This document shows, piece after piece, positions 34,402 through 45,434 of a DNA stretch of 64,000 bases. Source of the stretch: Catonia carolina (taxonomy: Eukaryota; Arthropoda; Insecta; Hemiptera; Achilidae); the NCBI GenBank assembly GCA_035578175.1, contig JAQMRL010000011.1:3297501-3361500 (forward strand), written 5' to 3'. A model generated the notes under the pieces. That model searched no databases. It saw only the letters and a program-made list of their open reading frames with translations, and had not been told where the DNA came from. A program made the translations under genes and the position numbers. Position 1 is the first letter of the stretch, and each line of letters begins with the position of its first letter.

Positions 34402-35125
34402 AAAAGATTTTCTTCTTTTTCTTCTTCTTCTTTACTACAGGGTTTAGGCAAATCGCCTGTTCCGGTCTCAAAGTTTTTTTTTTGAAATTTTCTTAAGGAC
34501 AGCTACCATCTTTTCCTGGGTCTTCCAATATCTCTTCGGCCAACCGGCCTATACCTCCACACTTCCTTAGGTATACGCCCATCAGGCATTCTTTCCAAAT
34601 GTACCAGCCATCTCTGCCTGTTTTCTATTATTCGGTCTTCCAACTTAAAGATTACGCACATCTTCATTATATAATCTATCCACTCTTGTACAGCCCTTTA
34701 CTGACCTTAAAAAAATCATTTACGATGCCTGAATTTTCCTTAATTGTTTCCGACTCTTCACCCATGTTTCTGAACCATACAGTAATGTTGTTATTGCCAT
34801 CACCTTATAAAATTTTAATCGCGTCTCCTTCCTAGTTTTCTTGGAGAGCGCTCGTCGAATGGTTCCACACACCGACTGGAACTTACTAAGTCTGTAGTCA
34901 ATGTCTGTATTTATGTCGTAAGTGATGTCGCAACCAAGATATCGGAAATGGGACACTTATTCAATACTTTTGTTGTGAACAGATATTTTCGTACGTACTG
35001 GGTATTTACCCCAGAAGGCCATGGATTTTGTTTTTTCTAAGGAAATCTTCATATTGTAGGCTGTACAATCCTTTTCTAGTTGGAATATCAATCTCTGCAG
35101 AGATAGCAATCTCTGCTTCATTTTC
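34402..35125 (-). pseudogene. RTE-like LINE fragment, minus strand (family with 11680-12300)
   Basis: Minus-strand frames give LQRLIFQLEKDCTAYNMKIS, EKTKSMAFWGKYPV, HFRYLGCDITYDINTDIDYR, LKFYKVMAITTLLYGSETW and a broken basic tail. That is the end of the palm, the thumb and the C-terminal domain of an RTE-like reverse transcriptase. The 3' end is a GAA-rich tail (TTCTTCTTCTTC at 34418-34430). The YADD box lies just outside the surviving 5' part. It probably inserted into the plus-strand LINE around it. Confidence 0.75.
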
Positions 35126-35514
35126 CTGAATTATTACTTTACAATGCATAATACAGGTTAATTAAACTGTGACCACATCACGACTTTGCTAAGAAATTTC
35201 TGACCTAGCTGCTAATCAAGAACAAAATAAATTTAAAAGAACTTACCGTAAAAAGGCTAAAAAACATATCGGAAAAGCTTTTAGAGGAAAGGCAATAAAA
35301 CGTAAGCAGGTTACATATTAATAACGCAACACTAATCAAAACATCTGAACTCTATTGCAATCGGAATCAAAGTGTAGTCAGCTGGTGGACGGTCGGTTCA
35401 ACGAAGCCCAGAGAAAAGCACGACAGTGACCAGCACCGTACGGACGATAGCCTAAACGAAACAAACGGCGCGAGCAATTCAAAACCAGTACAAAATATGT
35501 AACACTGAAATCCA
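35126..35514. other. Unassigned sequence between LINE fragments
   Basis: About 35370-35480 is notably less AT-rich (GTGGACGGTCGGTTCAACG ...), but no motif is recognised. Confidence 0.4.
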
Positions 35515-35756
35515 GTTGTTACGACGTCGAATAAACAAGGCAGCGGAATTGGTTAGCATTGTGAAGGCTCGAAAGCTGCAATATCTCGGTCATAACATGC
35601 GAGATGAACGCAGGTATGAATTGCTCCAACGCATTCTCCAAGGAAAAATCGACCCTAGAAGGGGACCAGGACGCAGAAGAATTTCATGGTTGGCTAACTT
35701 GAGGTTATGGTTTAACAAAAGCTCAGAAGAACTCTTTCGGATTGCTATCATTAAGG
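35515..35756 (+). pseudogene. RTE-like LINE fragment, right part
   Basis: The frame reads INKAAELVSIVKARKLQYLG, HNMRDERRYELLQRIL, RGPGRRRISWLANLRLWFNK, SSEELFRIA. It is the same C-terminal domain as 13924-14709 and 57909-58190. It breaks off before the family stop codon. The next bases (GTAAGTACTG) happen to look like a splice donor. Confidence 0.85.
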
Positions 35757-36330
35757 TAAGTACTGAGAAGACTTCGTTTTTACCCCGTAGGGGCAATCAT
35801 AAGCAATTGAAACTTAAGAGTATTATTTTTACATATCTATTTATTATAACTGTAAAGTTTCCAGTCTTTAGAGTGGAAGTTGGTCGCTCAGTTTACAGAG
35901 AGGGTGATCGGGAGACTGCGGAGGGAGGAGACATATGGAGAACAGCGAGATCGCCCTCTCCCACAGTGAATCATTCCTGTCCCGATCTCAGTGGGTAAGG
36001 TAGGCACAATAATTTCCTGAGCTTGTGATGAAAGAGATGAATGAAAGTGGAGAGTGAGTGTTAGTCAGTGACAGCGAAAGGGGAATTAGACTACGGTTCC
36101 CTTCCACGCCCCGCTGACAGTATGTAAATTTTTTTTAACCCGACATTTCTTTTGTAGTATTATATAAACAGTTCTATGCTGATGTCGGATCAAGTTGCCA
36201 GGCGGCGGGTTTTTGGTTGGTAAGGCGGTTGCGGCCTCTTTCGGGCTGGACGAGGACGCCTCAAGTGAGTCCAACACTACTTCCCCCATCGTGAAGAAGT
36301 GAATATGAGTTTTTCTCGCCACCTCGGATT
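35757..36330. other. GC-richer unidentified block
   Basis: From about 35865 to 36330 the base composition is clearly higher in G and C than in the neighbours: AGGGTGATCGGGAGACTGCG, GGCGGCGGGTTTTTGG, GGACGAGGACGCCTC. A 78-codon minus-strand frame (36322-36086) and a plus-strand frame lack any recognisable domain. No second copy is in the window. Confidence 0.5.
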
Positions 36331-38054
36331 AAAAAAAGAGTGTGCGATACATCCGGCATATTATTTCAAAGATAGCAACTTCTTCGTGGGACACCCGGTA
36401 CACGTATAAACACATTTTGCAATTTTTCAAAAGGGAAATCTACCCGATTTATAAATTTGTTAAAACAAGAACAGCTTTATACAAAATTTGACATAGTTAA
36501 CGGTCAAACTTAAGCGGGGACTTTATATAAAGATTCTTAGAATTTGAGCGATTATTAAATATTATTGTATAGAGATAGACATAGCTTCACATCATACAAA
36601 ATTATTAAAAACAAAAACAATCCTACGTATGTTACTTCTGTTCTTACAGATCATAAATTAAAGTTAATGTTAGCATTATTTCAATGTCTATGTCAATGTC
36701 ATGTATTATTAAGTACATATTTATGCTTTATGATATAATAATTATTGAAACCCACCTCTCTGACGTGAATAACTGAATTAATATGTAATTACAGTGAATT
36801 TTTATGTGTAACTATCAATACAGACTCTTATAACGTAATGGAAACGCCCTAAATATTGTCATGATTAGTTAATAAAATTTTATTTTTTCTTTATTGTACT
36901 TGTATTAAAATTGCGGAGGTTCGTATTGTTAAAGTCACGGTCAAGATCAACCAAATAAAAGTGAAGTCAGCGAACCAAAATTATATCGTCTTGTAATCCT
37001 CTTCAATCCACCTTTCTCATTTCCTAAATCTTGATTTTTCTTACCTATTCATTCACTTCTCTTCCAGTTATTTTTCCTAATAATTCCAGTTATATTTATA
37101 TTATTATATTTTTTATTTAATGTTTCATTACTAAGTTTTTTTACTTTTGTTTTTCTAAGGACAGGAACAATATATATAATATACAAGTATCTAATTTTCT
37201 TAAGCGACATTTCAAATTTATCTTTCCTTCTATGCGTTACGCTTTATTTCCAATTTTCCTGGTTTTTCCTCTTTTTTATCAATTCTTCACGTCGTACTAT
37301 TCCAAGTTACGTGAAGTAAAATCTATATATTAATAGCGAGTAGGGTTTTTTAAGCACTATTTAAACCACCTAAACCTTTACCGATTTTCCCCGAAGTGGG
37401 CTTAAATGTATCGTCTGTTTGAGAAGATTTGCAGAAAACTACTAAAAATCATATATTTTGATTTATAACTGTAAAATAGGAGATCTAAAATAAATATAAT
37501 AATACGTGAAGTTAAGAACGAGAATACAGTAAGCTATGCGTCTGTGTACCGAATGCAGCACTACCCTATGCATTTATCTATTTTTCTCTATCTATCCCTC
37601 CCACATCTCGCACAGCTATTTCAGGTTGGAGGGGGGAAAGTTCAACGAACTAAAGTATACCAATGGTAGTGACAGATCGCTTTGGACTTTCCAACGTGGC
37701 TGTTGTTACTTTGAGTTGTGTACTGTGAGTTCTGCTAAATTTTGCTTTTGTTTTAAGTGCTCTTTTCAGAGCTGTTATATATTTATTTATTCTTTATAGA
37801 AACTTTTGCCATTCATCAGGAAATCAATGGACAATAGTCCAATAGGGGGAATATCAAGAGGCAGGAGACGTTCTATGAAAACAAATTTACTTTTTTGTGC
37901 GGGTTTTCCCGCAGAGGTTCACCTGGTATTGAATTATCTAAATAAATAAGTATTGATTGTAAAGAAAGTATAACAAAATATATCTAAACGATAGGTTTGT
38001 CACAGTCGCTCCCTTTGATAAGCTTGTGTGCTACCGTCGACAGTACCGAGAAAA
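36331..38054. other. AT-rich DNA, possible 5' part of the following transposase element
   Basis: The part 37530-38054 is a little less AT-rich and carries short frames (for example SPIGGISRGRRRSMKT near 37830) that may be eroded element sequence. I cannot align them to a family. Confidence 0.4.
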
Positions 38055-38670
38055 ATGTCTACAAATTTTTACTTGGATGAAACCTGGCTGAATGAAGGAC
38101 ATGTTTCATCAAAAGTATGGTACGGTACAAAAAGTATTTCTGCTAGGCAAGCATTCCTGGATGGTTTGACTTGTATTCTAAGATCTGCTCCGAACAAAGG
38201 AAGACGGCTAATTGTTTTGCATATTGGGAGACGCGGTGTTTTTTGCAAAATGGACTTTTTGTTTTTGAATCAAAGAAAAGTGGCGATTATCATCAGGGAA
38301 TGACGGCAGATGTTTTTTTAATTGGTTCAAAAAATCTCTCAAATTTTGTCGGAAAGAAGTGTAATCGTAATTGATATGTTTCTTATCATTCTCTGTTAAG
38401 TGAACGTATATCTAACACGTTTTGGCGTAAGGACGATATTATTTAATGGGTTATGGACAAAAACATTACTTTTGTTAACTCTAGCACAAAAGTCGAACTC
38501 ATCCAGTTAGTTAAGCAGAGTGAAAAACATAATAAAAATTATGTTATAGTGAAGTAGCAGGTGGACAAGGGCACACGATTTTAAAGCTCCTTACCATTGC
38601 TCCTACAATTGTTCTCTAAATCCAATAGAGATGGTTTGGAGGATGGTATGGATTGTTAAACGTTATGTAT
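38055..38670 (+). pseudogene. DDE transposase pseudogene (Tc1/IS630-like superfamily)
   Basis: From MSTNFYLDETWLNEGHVSSK (first catalytic aspartate in YLDET) it continues GTKSISARQAFLDGL, NKGRRLIVLHIG. In shifted frames come FVFESKKSGDYHQGMTADVF, VSYHSLLSERISNTFWRKDD and STKVELIQLVKQSEKHNKNY. It ends HCSYNCSLNPIEMVWRM, where NPIE-x-VW is the usual third catalytic-acid motif. The middle aspartate block (VIVID then N-A-x-YHS) is broken by a frameshift. There are at least three frameshifts and several stops. Similar DDE proteins occur in many arthropod genomes as mobile-element genes. No inverted repeats were found, so its borders are unknown. Confidence 0.8.
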
Positions 38671-38672
38671 CA

Positions 38673-39205
38673 TTTACTAGCATGCCCTGCGCAGCTTCGC
38701 ACGCGAAACATTGCAATCAATTTTTTTTAAACATGTAACAGAAATTGTGAAGCTGCTATATAGATCGACTGTATACTCTAACGTACATACACACAAAACG
38801 TTTTGATAAATTACCCTGCGTATGTCTCTCCCTAGTCTTTATACGTATGTAAGTACATTTGCACTGTTTTCAACAATAGTACACACACACAAAACGACAA
38901 TGTTGATAATTGAAAATTTTGATAATTTTCGCGCGGAGGTCTCTCACCATCATCAAACTCCTTCATCTACGTCAACAGCAATACGTACTCACATGCGCGT
39001 GCGCGCACACACACACACATAAATATTTATGAAATTCTTCATTAGGGCCCTTAGGGTTATCATTTTTGATATTTAAAAACAAAATGTTACTGTGAATATA
39101 AATACGAATTTGCTGTCAAAATTTCATGAAAATCTGTTTAGTATTTTTGGAAATGATTTTGCACAAAAAACAAGCTTTGTCTTTATAATATTAGTATAGA
39201 TTTAT
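38673..39205 (+). repeat. Dispersed repeat with GCAGCTTCGCACGCG head and TTATAATATTAGTATAGAT end
   Basis: It begins ACTAGCATGCCCTGCGCAGC and ends TTTATAATATTAGTATAGAT. From general knowledge, this head/tail pair is a widespread interspersed-repeat signature in arthropods and molluscs; that cannot be checked here. It contains CA and GCGC runs (38996-39018) and a MERE-type ATTTCATGAAAATCTGTT stretch, and no frame. Confidence 0.55.
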
Positions 39206-39423
39206 GCTTACAATATTGATACACACTTTTTTCAATTTAACAGAATACATAATTTTGTATAACATATTAATTAATCTTGTATCATAGGCAATCAGCAGAT
39301 GCGAGGCTCTGGCTGCCCAGTTCATTCAGCCATTACGCGTCACAACCATTATTTTGTACTAATAATAATATGAAATCAAATCGATAGGCAAATGAGATAA
39401 AAGGATAAGGATTATCGCGTTAA

Positions 39424-39508
39424 AAGTTCCAAACCGTTAATGGAAATCGAACCTAGTAACTTCCGCTTTGTAATCTAACTTATTAACCACTGTACTACTG
39501 AGGCGGCT
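39424..39508 (-). repeat. tRNA-derived SINE head (SINE-1 group), diverged
   Basis: On the minus strand a B-box-like GGTTCGATTTCC (39441-39452) and an A-box-like GTACAGTGGTTAA lie in the same order and spacing as at 262-345, ending in GAGGCGG on the plus strand. Confidence 0.65.
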
Positions 39509-40110
39509 AGAATAGGTTTTGTAATTAATGATTATTCCAATAGAGTAATTAGTTTATTTTTGAAATATTTATGGGGCCTTAAACATTACATTTAGTCATT
39601 ATTATCGAATAAAATTTTGAAAAGAAAGTTTGGTTTTAAATATCTCATAAGTTAAGATTTTAAGGGTGTAGTCTACAAAATATAAATCAAAAAATATGTA
39701 AATTATTTGGTATTCTATTTTCCTCTTTTAATTTATCCTTAGGGTACGAATTTATTAGATTTCGTTTCCGGGCCGTTCCCTATTTTATTCATTGATCATT
39801 TACTGCGGACTTTTCCGCAAATTTGGCAATTTCCCAACAGACAACAAAACTTTTTCAGCAATTTTTAATATTTATCAATTATAAAACCTCATTAGTTTAT
39901 CCTTTTCATTTAATTGGCTTTTATATGGCTTACATATTTCTGATGAAATTAAATTTATAACAGGATTAGTATGGTTTCTTAGAATAGAGGTAATTAAGTT
40001 ATTGTACTGATATATTTTAAACAACATAAAATAAATTACGTCATAATGTTAGTTAGACTTATTCTTAAATTATCGACAAATCTTTTTCTACTTGTCAAAA
40101 AGATTAAATA
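39509..40110. other. AT-rich DNA with no recognised feature
   Basis: Nothing recognised. Confidence 0.5.
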
Positions 40111-40750
40111 TTTTTACTTTCTCTTGCTGACATGAATATATAGCAAGAAAAGTTTTGTTTCCAAGTCGAGTTTTCGAAATCGAGTTTTCACCGGATTTAC
40201 ACGTTTTCAGACCCCTTGAACCCAAAAAACACGTTTTTAGCGATTGGTTTATCTGTGTGTCAACAGAATATCTCAAGAACGGAACATCGAACGACGTTGA
40301 AACTTAAAACTGTAGTTATATACCACTAGAAGACTCGACACGAACATTTTCATCAAAATCAGTTAACCGGAAGTAGAAGTTTATTCGTGTCAATTTTCAC
40401 TTTTTGCGATTTTCCCAAAAATGGCTTCTACGATTTTTTTTTAAAAATCGCCTCATTTACTAAATTTTTTATGCTCTACAAGATACGTTAGGCACCGTAT
40501 CTGTTGAAATTCTTGGGTAAGGGGGTGTTCTTTCGTAGAAAAAAAAATGTTTTTTTACGAATGCGGGCTTAATATGAATGTTAGAGCTAGAGTATAGTAC
40601 AATAAAAGATGTAGAGAATTTAAAAATCTACATATTTCAAACATTTCTTTGCATAACGCTTAGTTTAGCGGTAATTTGTGATTTTCTGTTGTTTGTTTTC
40701 ACGAAAAATCTGTAAAGAAAATAAATTTTTTAAGATTTCGGCCTTAGTAT

Positions 40751-41173
40751 TAATTTTAAATGCTTGAGATTAATCACTGCAGCCTTAAAGTGCCTGAGAC
40801 TAATCACTGCAGCTCCATGGTACGTAACCAGTGAAATACTACATAATGATCTAAACCTGCCCTAAACAACATATAAATAGCATCTAAACAACATAGCGAA
40901 AAATATTTACAGAAATTAGAAGACCATCAGAATCCATTAGCGACTAACCTCCTCGAGAACAGCGAAGATACTCACTGACTGAAACGTTTTAAAACACTAG
41001 ACTTACCTCTACGATTTTAAACTTTACGATTTAAACATTTTTTTTCTTTTTTCCACTTTCAACTACTAATCTGTGTCATCTCATAATAGACATCGTCATC
41101 ATCTTCAGCTTCACCAGCTTTGTGATTCGGGGTGTTGATTCACAGTTTAGGTTTTGTACATCCTACATATAAG

Positions 41174-41235
<62 letters not shown>

Positions 41236-41385
41236 CTTTTCTTCACGTTTAGTCTTGTTGAAACAAACTACTGAGTGTGGTTTTTATTTTAATTCTAATG
41301 AGGACGTTACTCAGATTTTATCGTCTTTGCTTAAAGTTTTTGTATTTTTAAACTGATTGTAAAAGAAATACACTGTTACAAAAAA
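40751..41385 (+). pseudogene. Jockey-like LINE 3' fragment nested in repeat B
   Basis: It is flanked by AGTAT on both sides (40746-40750, 41386-41390), a 5-bp duplication. The frame reads LRLITAALKC, LRLITAAPWYVTSEILHNDL. A later frame gives EDHQNPLATNLLENSEDTH, a stop, LKRFKTLDLPLRF. This is the Jockey C-terminus (APWYV-x-x-x-x-LH-DL ... NPLA ... LKRFK). The first ten codons are an in-frame 30-bp tandem duplication (LRLITAALKC / LRLITAAPWY). The 3' UTR carries a TA run of about 60 bases (41175-41231) and ends in six A. Confidence 0.85.
41175..41231. repeat. (TA)n microsatellite
   Basis: A pure TA run of about 57 bases, within the 3' UTR of the Jockey fragment. Confidence 0.95.
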
Positions 41386-41692
41386 AGTATGGATTTTACG
41401 ACAAAAGTGTATTAGTAAAATTTAGAATAATTAAAAGATCTACAAATTTGTTTAAGCATTTTTATCTACAGAGCCTAGTTTAGCGTGACAGAGTGATTTC
41501 CGTATTATTAAGCCAAAGTAAGGTTGGTTTTCATTTTGCATCATTCACTATGATTAAAATAAGGTTAAGTGTTTTGAGGTTAGTTTTTTGTTTATTTCTA
41601 ATATTTTATTACTAATGTTAGGTTATATTGGTCATTATTTGCATACGCCAGATAAAGTCCAGTGAGTTTTTCACACCAGATGTTTTTTTAGA

Positions 41693-43103
41693 TAATATGA
41701 TATTATTCATGCTAGTGTTTTATGAATTCTGTTAAACGGAACGAGTTGAATTTTAATATATTTATTAAAAGTTACCTATGTTTTTGTTAGAAAATGAATT
41801 TGCACTAATTTAGATCAGTGTTTTTTTTAAATATTGTACAAAGTACAAAAGCTATTTGTTGAATTATCTTTAGTAGCTATGTCTTAAGAAAAAATATAAA
41901 TATCCTGAAATGGAAGCATTGTTTATAATAAATTATTCAAGTTCAGTAAAATTAATGTATTTTTCCAGTCAAAAAGAATAGCTAAGTTATTCAAAAATTT
42001 TTAATACGTTAAATTAACATTATTCCAATATTCGTTTTTATTAATATATTTACCTGATTAAATATCGTTCATTCAAAGAAAGTATAATGTGATATTTCCA
42101 GGATTTTATATCTATCAACATACATGTTACGGCTATTATAAATTCCTGCTTTAAATTCTGTGAGGGAATGTTTAATATCACAAAAATTTAAGTTATAAAA
42201 GTTTCTTCGTACGCCTCAAAAATATTACCAGAAAGTGAACGAGGTAGATATCTTTGTACTGAAACAACAAATTCTTTTACTTAGACAATTGGTAAAATTA
42301 GACACTTTTGTAATTATTTATTTGATCCCAGAAAGTTTAAAACTTTTTGTTGATCACAAAATTTGTTCATGGTTACAAATAGTTTTAAAAGTTCCAAACG
42401 TAATTGTAAACTACAACAGGTTTTAATTGTAATTAATCGTAACTTCATTTTTATTTTGTAGGTACGGAAAATTGAACATTTGTTTCGTTTTAATGCTTTT
42501 GTTCAGTTTGGACATGTACAAAAAAAAATGGTTACGGGAGTACAGTAATTACCTTGGAAAGCATTTTATATCAGATTGAACTATGATGTAGTTATAATTA
42601 CTATTTTACTGTCTCTCTTAAAAACGATAAAAAAATCAGGTTCGTGTACCATGAAGAGTCATTTAACGAGTTGAACGTGCCTGGAGTGCTTAAAATTTAA
42701 CCGTTATTAGAGCAGTATGATTGATTGTAACAATAAGCCATAACAAAAATTAATAACATAAAAATATAAATAAAATAAAATTCTTTGTAGAGTAATAAAT
42801 TAATAATACAGTGGTAAAATAAAAATGTATTTAATTGTAACACTTTAGCCGACATTGTTATGCTAGAAAAAGATAAAACAAATTACTTCCATTAATTCAA
42901 TGTGAAAATTATTGCAAAAAGAGTTTAGTGTAACGTTATTAGATACAGTTATCAATTTTGCTTAATATCTATTGTACTTCTAGAAATTACTACGTGAAAT
43001 TCAAGGACGTTATGAAATATTTAATCGGCAAACTGTTGGATGAAGAAATGAATGTACTCGTAATTTCGTTTAAATAATCAACGTTAAATTAATTGTTAAT
43101 TTT
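41693..43103. other. AT-rich DNA with no recognised gene
   Basis: A 63-codon plus-strand frame (42235-42426) has no domain. No family repeat was found. Confidence 0.5.
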
Positions 43104-43692
43104 TCCCGTAACAGGCAGGTGGAGTGTTAAATTATTTGAATTCGATCTGCTAGATCCAGGGCTACAAAACAATAGTTCTGTTTCTTATCACACTGTCAGC
43201 CAATTACATGACTGAAGCATATAAGAACGAAAGAGGTAGAAGTGTAAAAGACACTATTAATAGTCAGAGTTATCTCGTCTGATAGAAATGAATTTCTTTC
43301 TTTTCTTTTTTTTGGTTTAACGTTCGACTGTTCTGCAATTACTGCTAATGCGGATGGTGAACATGAAATGATTTTTTGTAAGGTATGAAAATATGCCGTA
43401 CCTGATTGGGATTCGAACCCAAGACCGCATGATGAAATGCGAGCACGTTACCAACTACGCCAATGTGGCCGGCAATGAATTTCATTATACAGTCAGACCA
43501 TGTGGTGAATGAAGTGAAGGTGTCATTTGCAGGGTGGAAAGTAGATGCTTTTCAGAGGGTCTTGCATGTTAATAAGCATACTTTTTCACTCAGTGAGGAA
43601 GGAAATAGTTAATTACCTCACTCCTCGTTTTACTTAGTAAAGCCTCTAGAGGTTCAAACCAGCCTTTCGGCTGATGACCTAAACAACAACAA
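43104..43692 (+). repeat. Repeat A, copy 6, split by a SINE
   Basis: From CCCGTAACAGGCAGGTGGAG to TGATGACCTAAACAACAAC. The two parts (43104-43296, 43484-43692) are interrupted at AATGAATTTC by the SINE. Confidence 0.92.
43297..43473 (-). repeat. tRNA-derived SINE (SINE-1 group) with target-site duplication
   Basis: A perfect 10-bp duplication AATGAATTTC flanks it (43287-43296, 43474-43483), fixing its length at 177 bp. On the minus strand it has an A box (TTGGCGTAGTTGG), a B box (GGTTCGAATCC), a body, a TTAACG-type tail word and an A-rich tail (T-rich at 43297-43313). The copy at 59945-60135 is close. Confidence 0.92.
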
Positions 43693-44404
43693 GGGTGATT
43701 TATTGTTTATTTTGGTATTAGGTATTGAATAGACTACACTAGGTTAGCTGTTAACCAGACGGATGACCAAAATTTGGTGATAACTTGGTGTGGAGTTGTC
43801 TTGCGATTGGAAAATTGCTGTGAAGTTGTTGTGGAATGTTTTATTTTTTTTTATTAAAAACTTAGATTGTAAAAAGAAGAAATTATTGTAAATTACTTTG
43901 ATTTGTGAAATGAACACTTTTATTATTATTATTAGTTTTCGTAGTTAACCTTTGATGAACGAAGGTGCTGAATTTCAGCTCTCTAGGATATCGGGATGTT
44001 AGATAATAATTAGTGATAAGTAAGTCAGTTAGGAAATTAAAATAAAAATTTCTTGTATCTCTTCTGTTAATTTCATGTATTGTTTTTATCGAAAACATTC
44101 AAAGATTGATGGTGGCGAGTGGTTTTTCATCACCTAAGTGACGGAGAGCTAGAGATTACGAAAAACATTTTGTTGGGAATATCAATAAAATTACTTGCGT
44201 GGATTGATCAGATTATAATATCATTTTCCTAAAAGCTTGGGTTAGGAAATAATTGTGATGACGGACTTTCGCTGACGTCACTCTGAAATGTTCCTCAATA
44301 ACTTTTAATACGCCATAATTTTCGTGTAAATAGTCAAACCATTTTTGTATATTTTAAATTTAAAGTATCGAAATAAAAAGGTAGATGATTAAAATTATAT
44401 TAAT
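43693..44404. other. AT-rich DNA with no recognised feature
   Basis: Nothing recognised. Confidence 0.5.
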
Positions 44405-44890
44405 TTTTTTTACTTTCTCTTGCCTTTTATGGATGTGTAGGGAAAGAAAGTATTGTTTTTCAAGTCGATTTTTCACCAAAAATACAGGATTTTTAACCTC
44501 CATGAACCCAAAAAGTATGTTTTTAGTGATTGGGTTGTGTGTAAACAAAATATCTCAAGAATGAAATATCGTACGAAGTTAAAATTTGGACTTAAGTTAG
44601 GTACCACTAGGAGCCGCGACATGAACGTTTTCATCAAAATCGGTAAACTGGAATTAGGTTATTCGTGCGATTTTTGACTTTTTAAAATTTTCTCAAAAAC
44701 GGCTGCTACGACTTAAAAAAACGCTTGATTTACATCACTTTTGTGGTTTATAAGAAAGCGTAAGGGCCATGTCTCCTGAAATTATTTGAAGGCTGTGCTC
44801 TTATGATGAAAAATGGTTTTCTTAACGTTTTTTCCTTAATATGTAATAAAGAGCAAACGTGTATAATTAAAGTTGTAGGCAATTTAAAAC
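44405..44890 (+). repeat. Repeat B, copy 9 (3' truncated)
   Basis: It starts TTTTTACTTTCTCTTGCC and runs through the core to the middle of the first tandem unit (AAAGTTGTAGGCAATTTAAA), where it ends. The microsatellite is reduced to a few GT. Confidence 0.88.
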
Positions 44891-45043
44891 ATTTAAATTA
44901 AGTTTAATGTTATTTTTTATTTAAATTATCCGCATCATTCATACAATTTCATTACAACGGTACCTACCGATTCTGCAGCGGTTACGTTATGGGTTCGGTT
45001 TTATGTTCCTCACCCGTATAATGGTAACATAAGGATTTAACAT

Positions 45044-45434
45044 TCCCATAACGGGCAGGTGGAGTGTTAAGTTAATTGCTCTCGATCTGTTGGTTCCAGG
45101 GCTACAAAAAAATAGTTCTGTTTCTTATCATATATTTAGCCAATTATATGAGTATAATTATATTTTATAATTATTATATTTATATATTATTATTATTATT
45201 ATATTTTACATTTTAATTATGTTTTATTATTATTATATTTTATTCAATTATATTTAAGAATAGAAGAGGTAGAGGTGTAAAAATACACTAATCAGAGTTA
45301 TCATCTTGTAAGTAATGAATTTCATTATACAGACTCAAGGGTGAGTGAAGTGAAGGTGTCATTTGTAGGGTGGAAAGTGGTTGCGTTTCAGAGGGCCTGG
45401 AATGCTGATAAGCATACTCTTCCACTCAGTGAGT
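45044..45434 (+). repeat. Repeat A, copy 7 (3' truncated) with an AT/TTA expansion
   Basis: It begins CCCATAACGGGCAGGTGGAG and ends at CAGTGAGTAAGGCAATTA, so the hairpin and tail are missing. About 90 bp of ATT-rich repeats (45150-45240) has expanded in the middle. Confidence 0.88.

Larger units (their letters stand above)
40111..41692 (+). repeat. Repeat B, copy 8, split by a Jockey-like LINE
   Basis: The 5' part (40111-40750) and 3' part (41391-41692) are continuous in other copies. The insertion is at GCCTTAGTAT|GCATTTTACGAC of the second tandem unit. It ends CGCCAGATAAAGTCCAGTGAG. Confidence 0.9.

Noticed and set aside
35757..35766. GTAAGTACTG as a splice donor of a LINE-derived exon
   Set aside because: A single motif match with no acceptor, exon or conservation evidence.
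36086..36322. 78-codon minus-strand frame in the GC-richer block
   Set aside because: No recognisable domain, and no sign of a gene structure around it.
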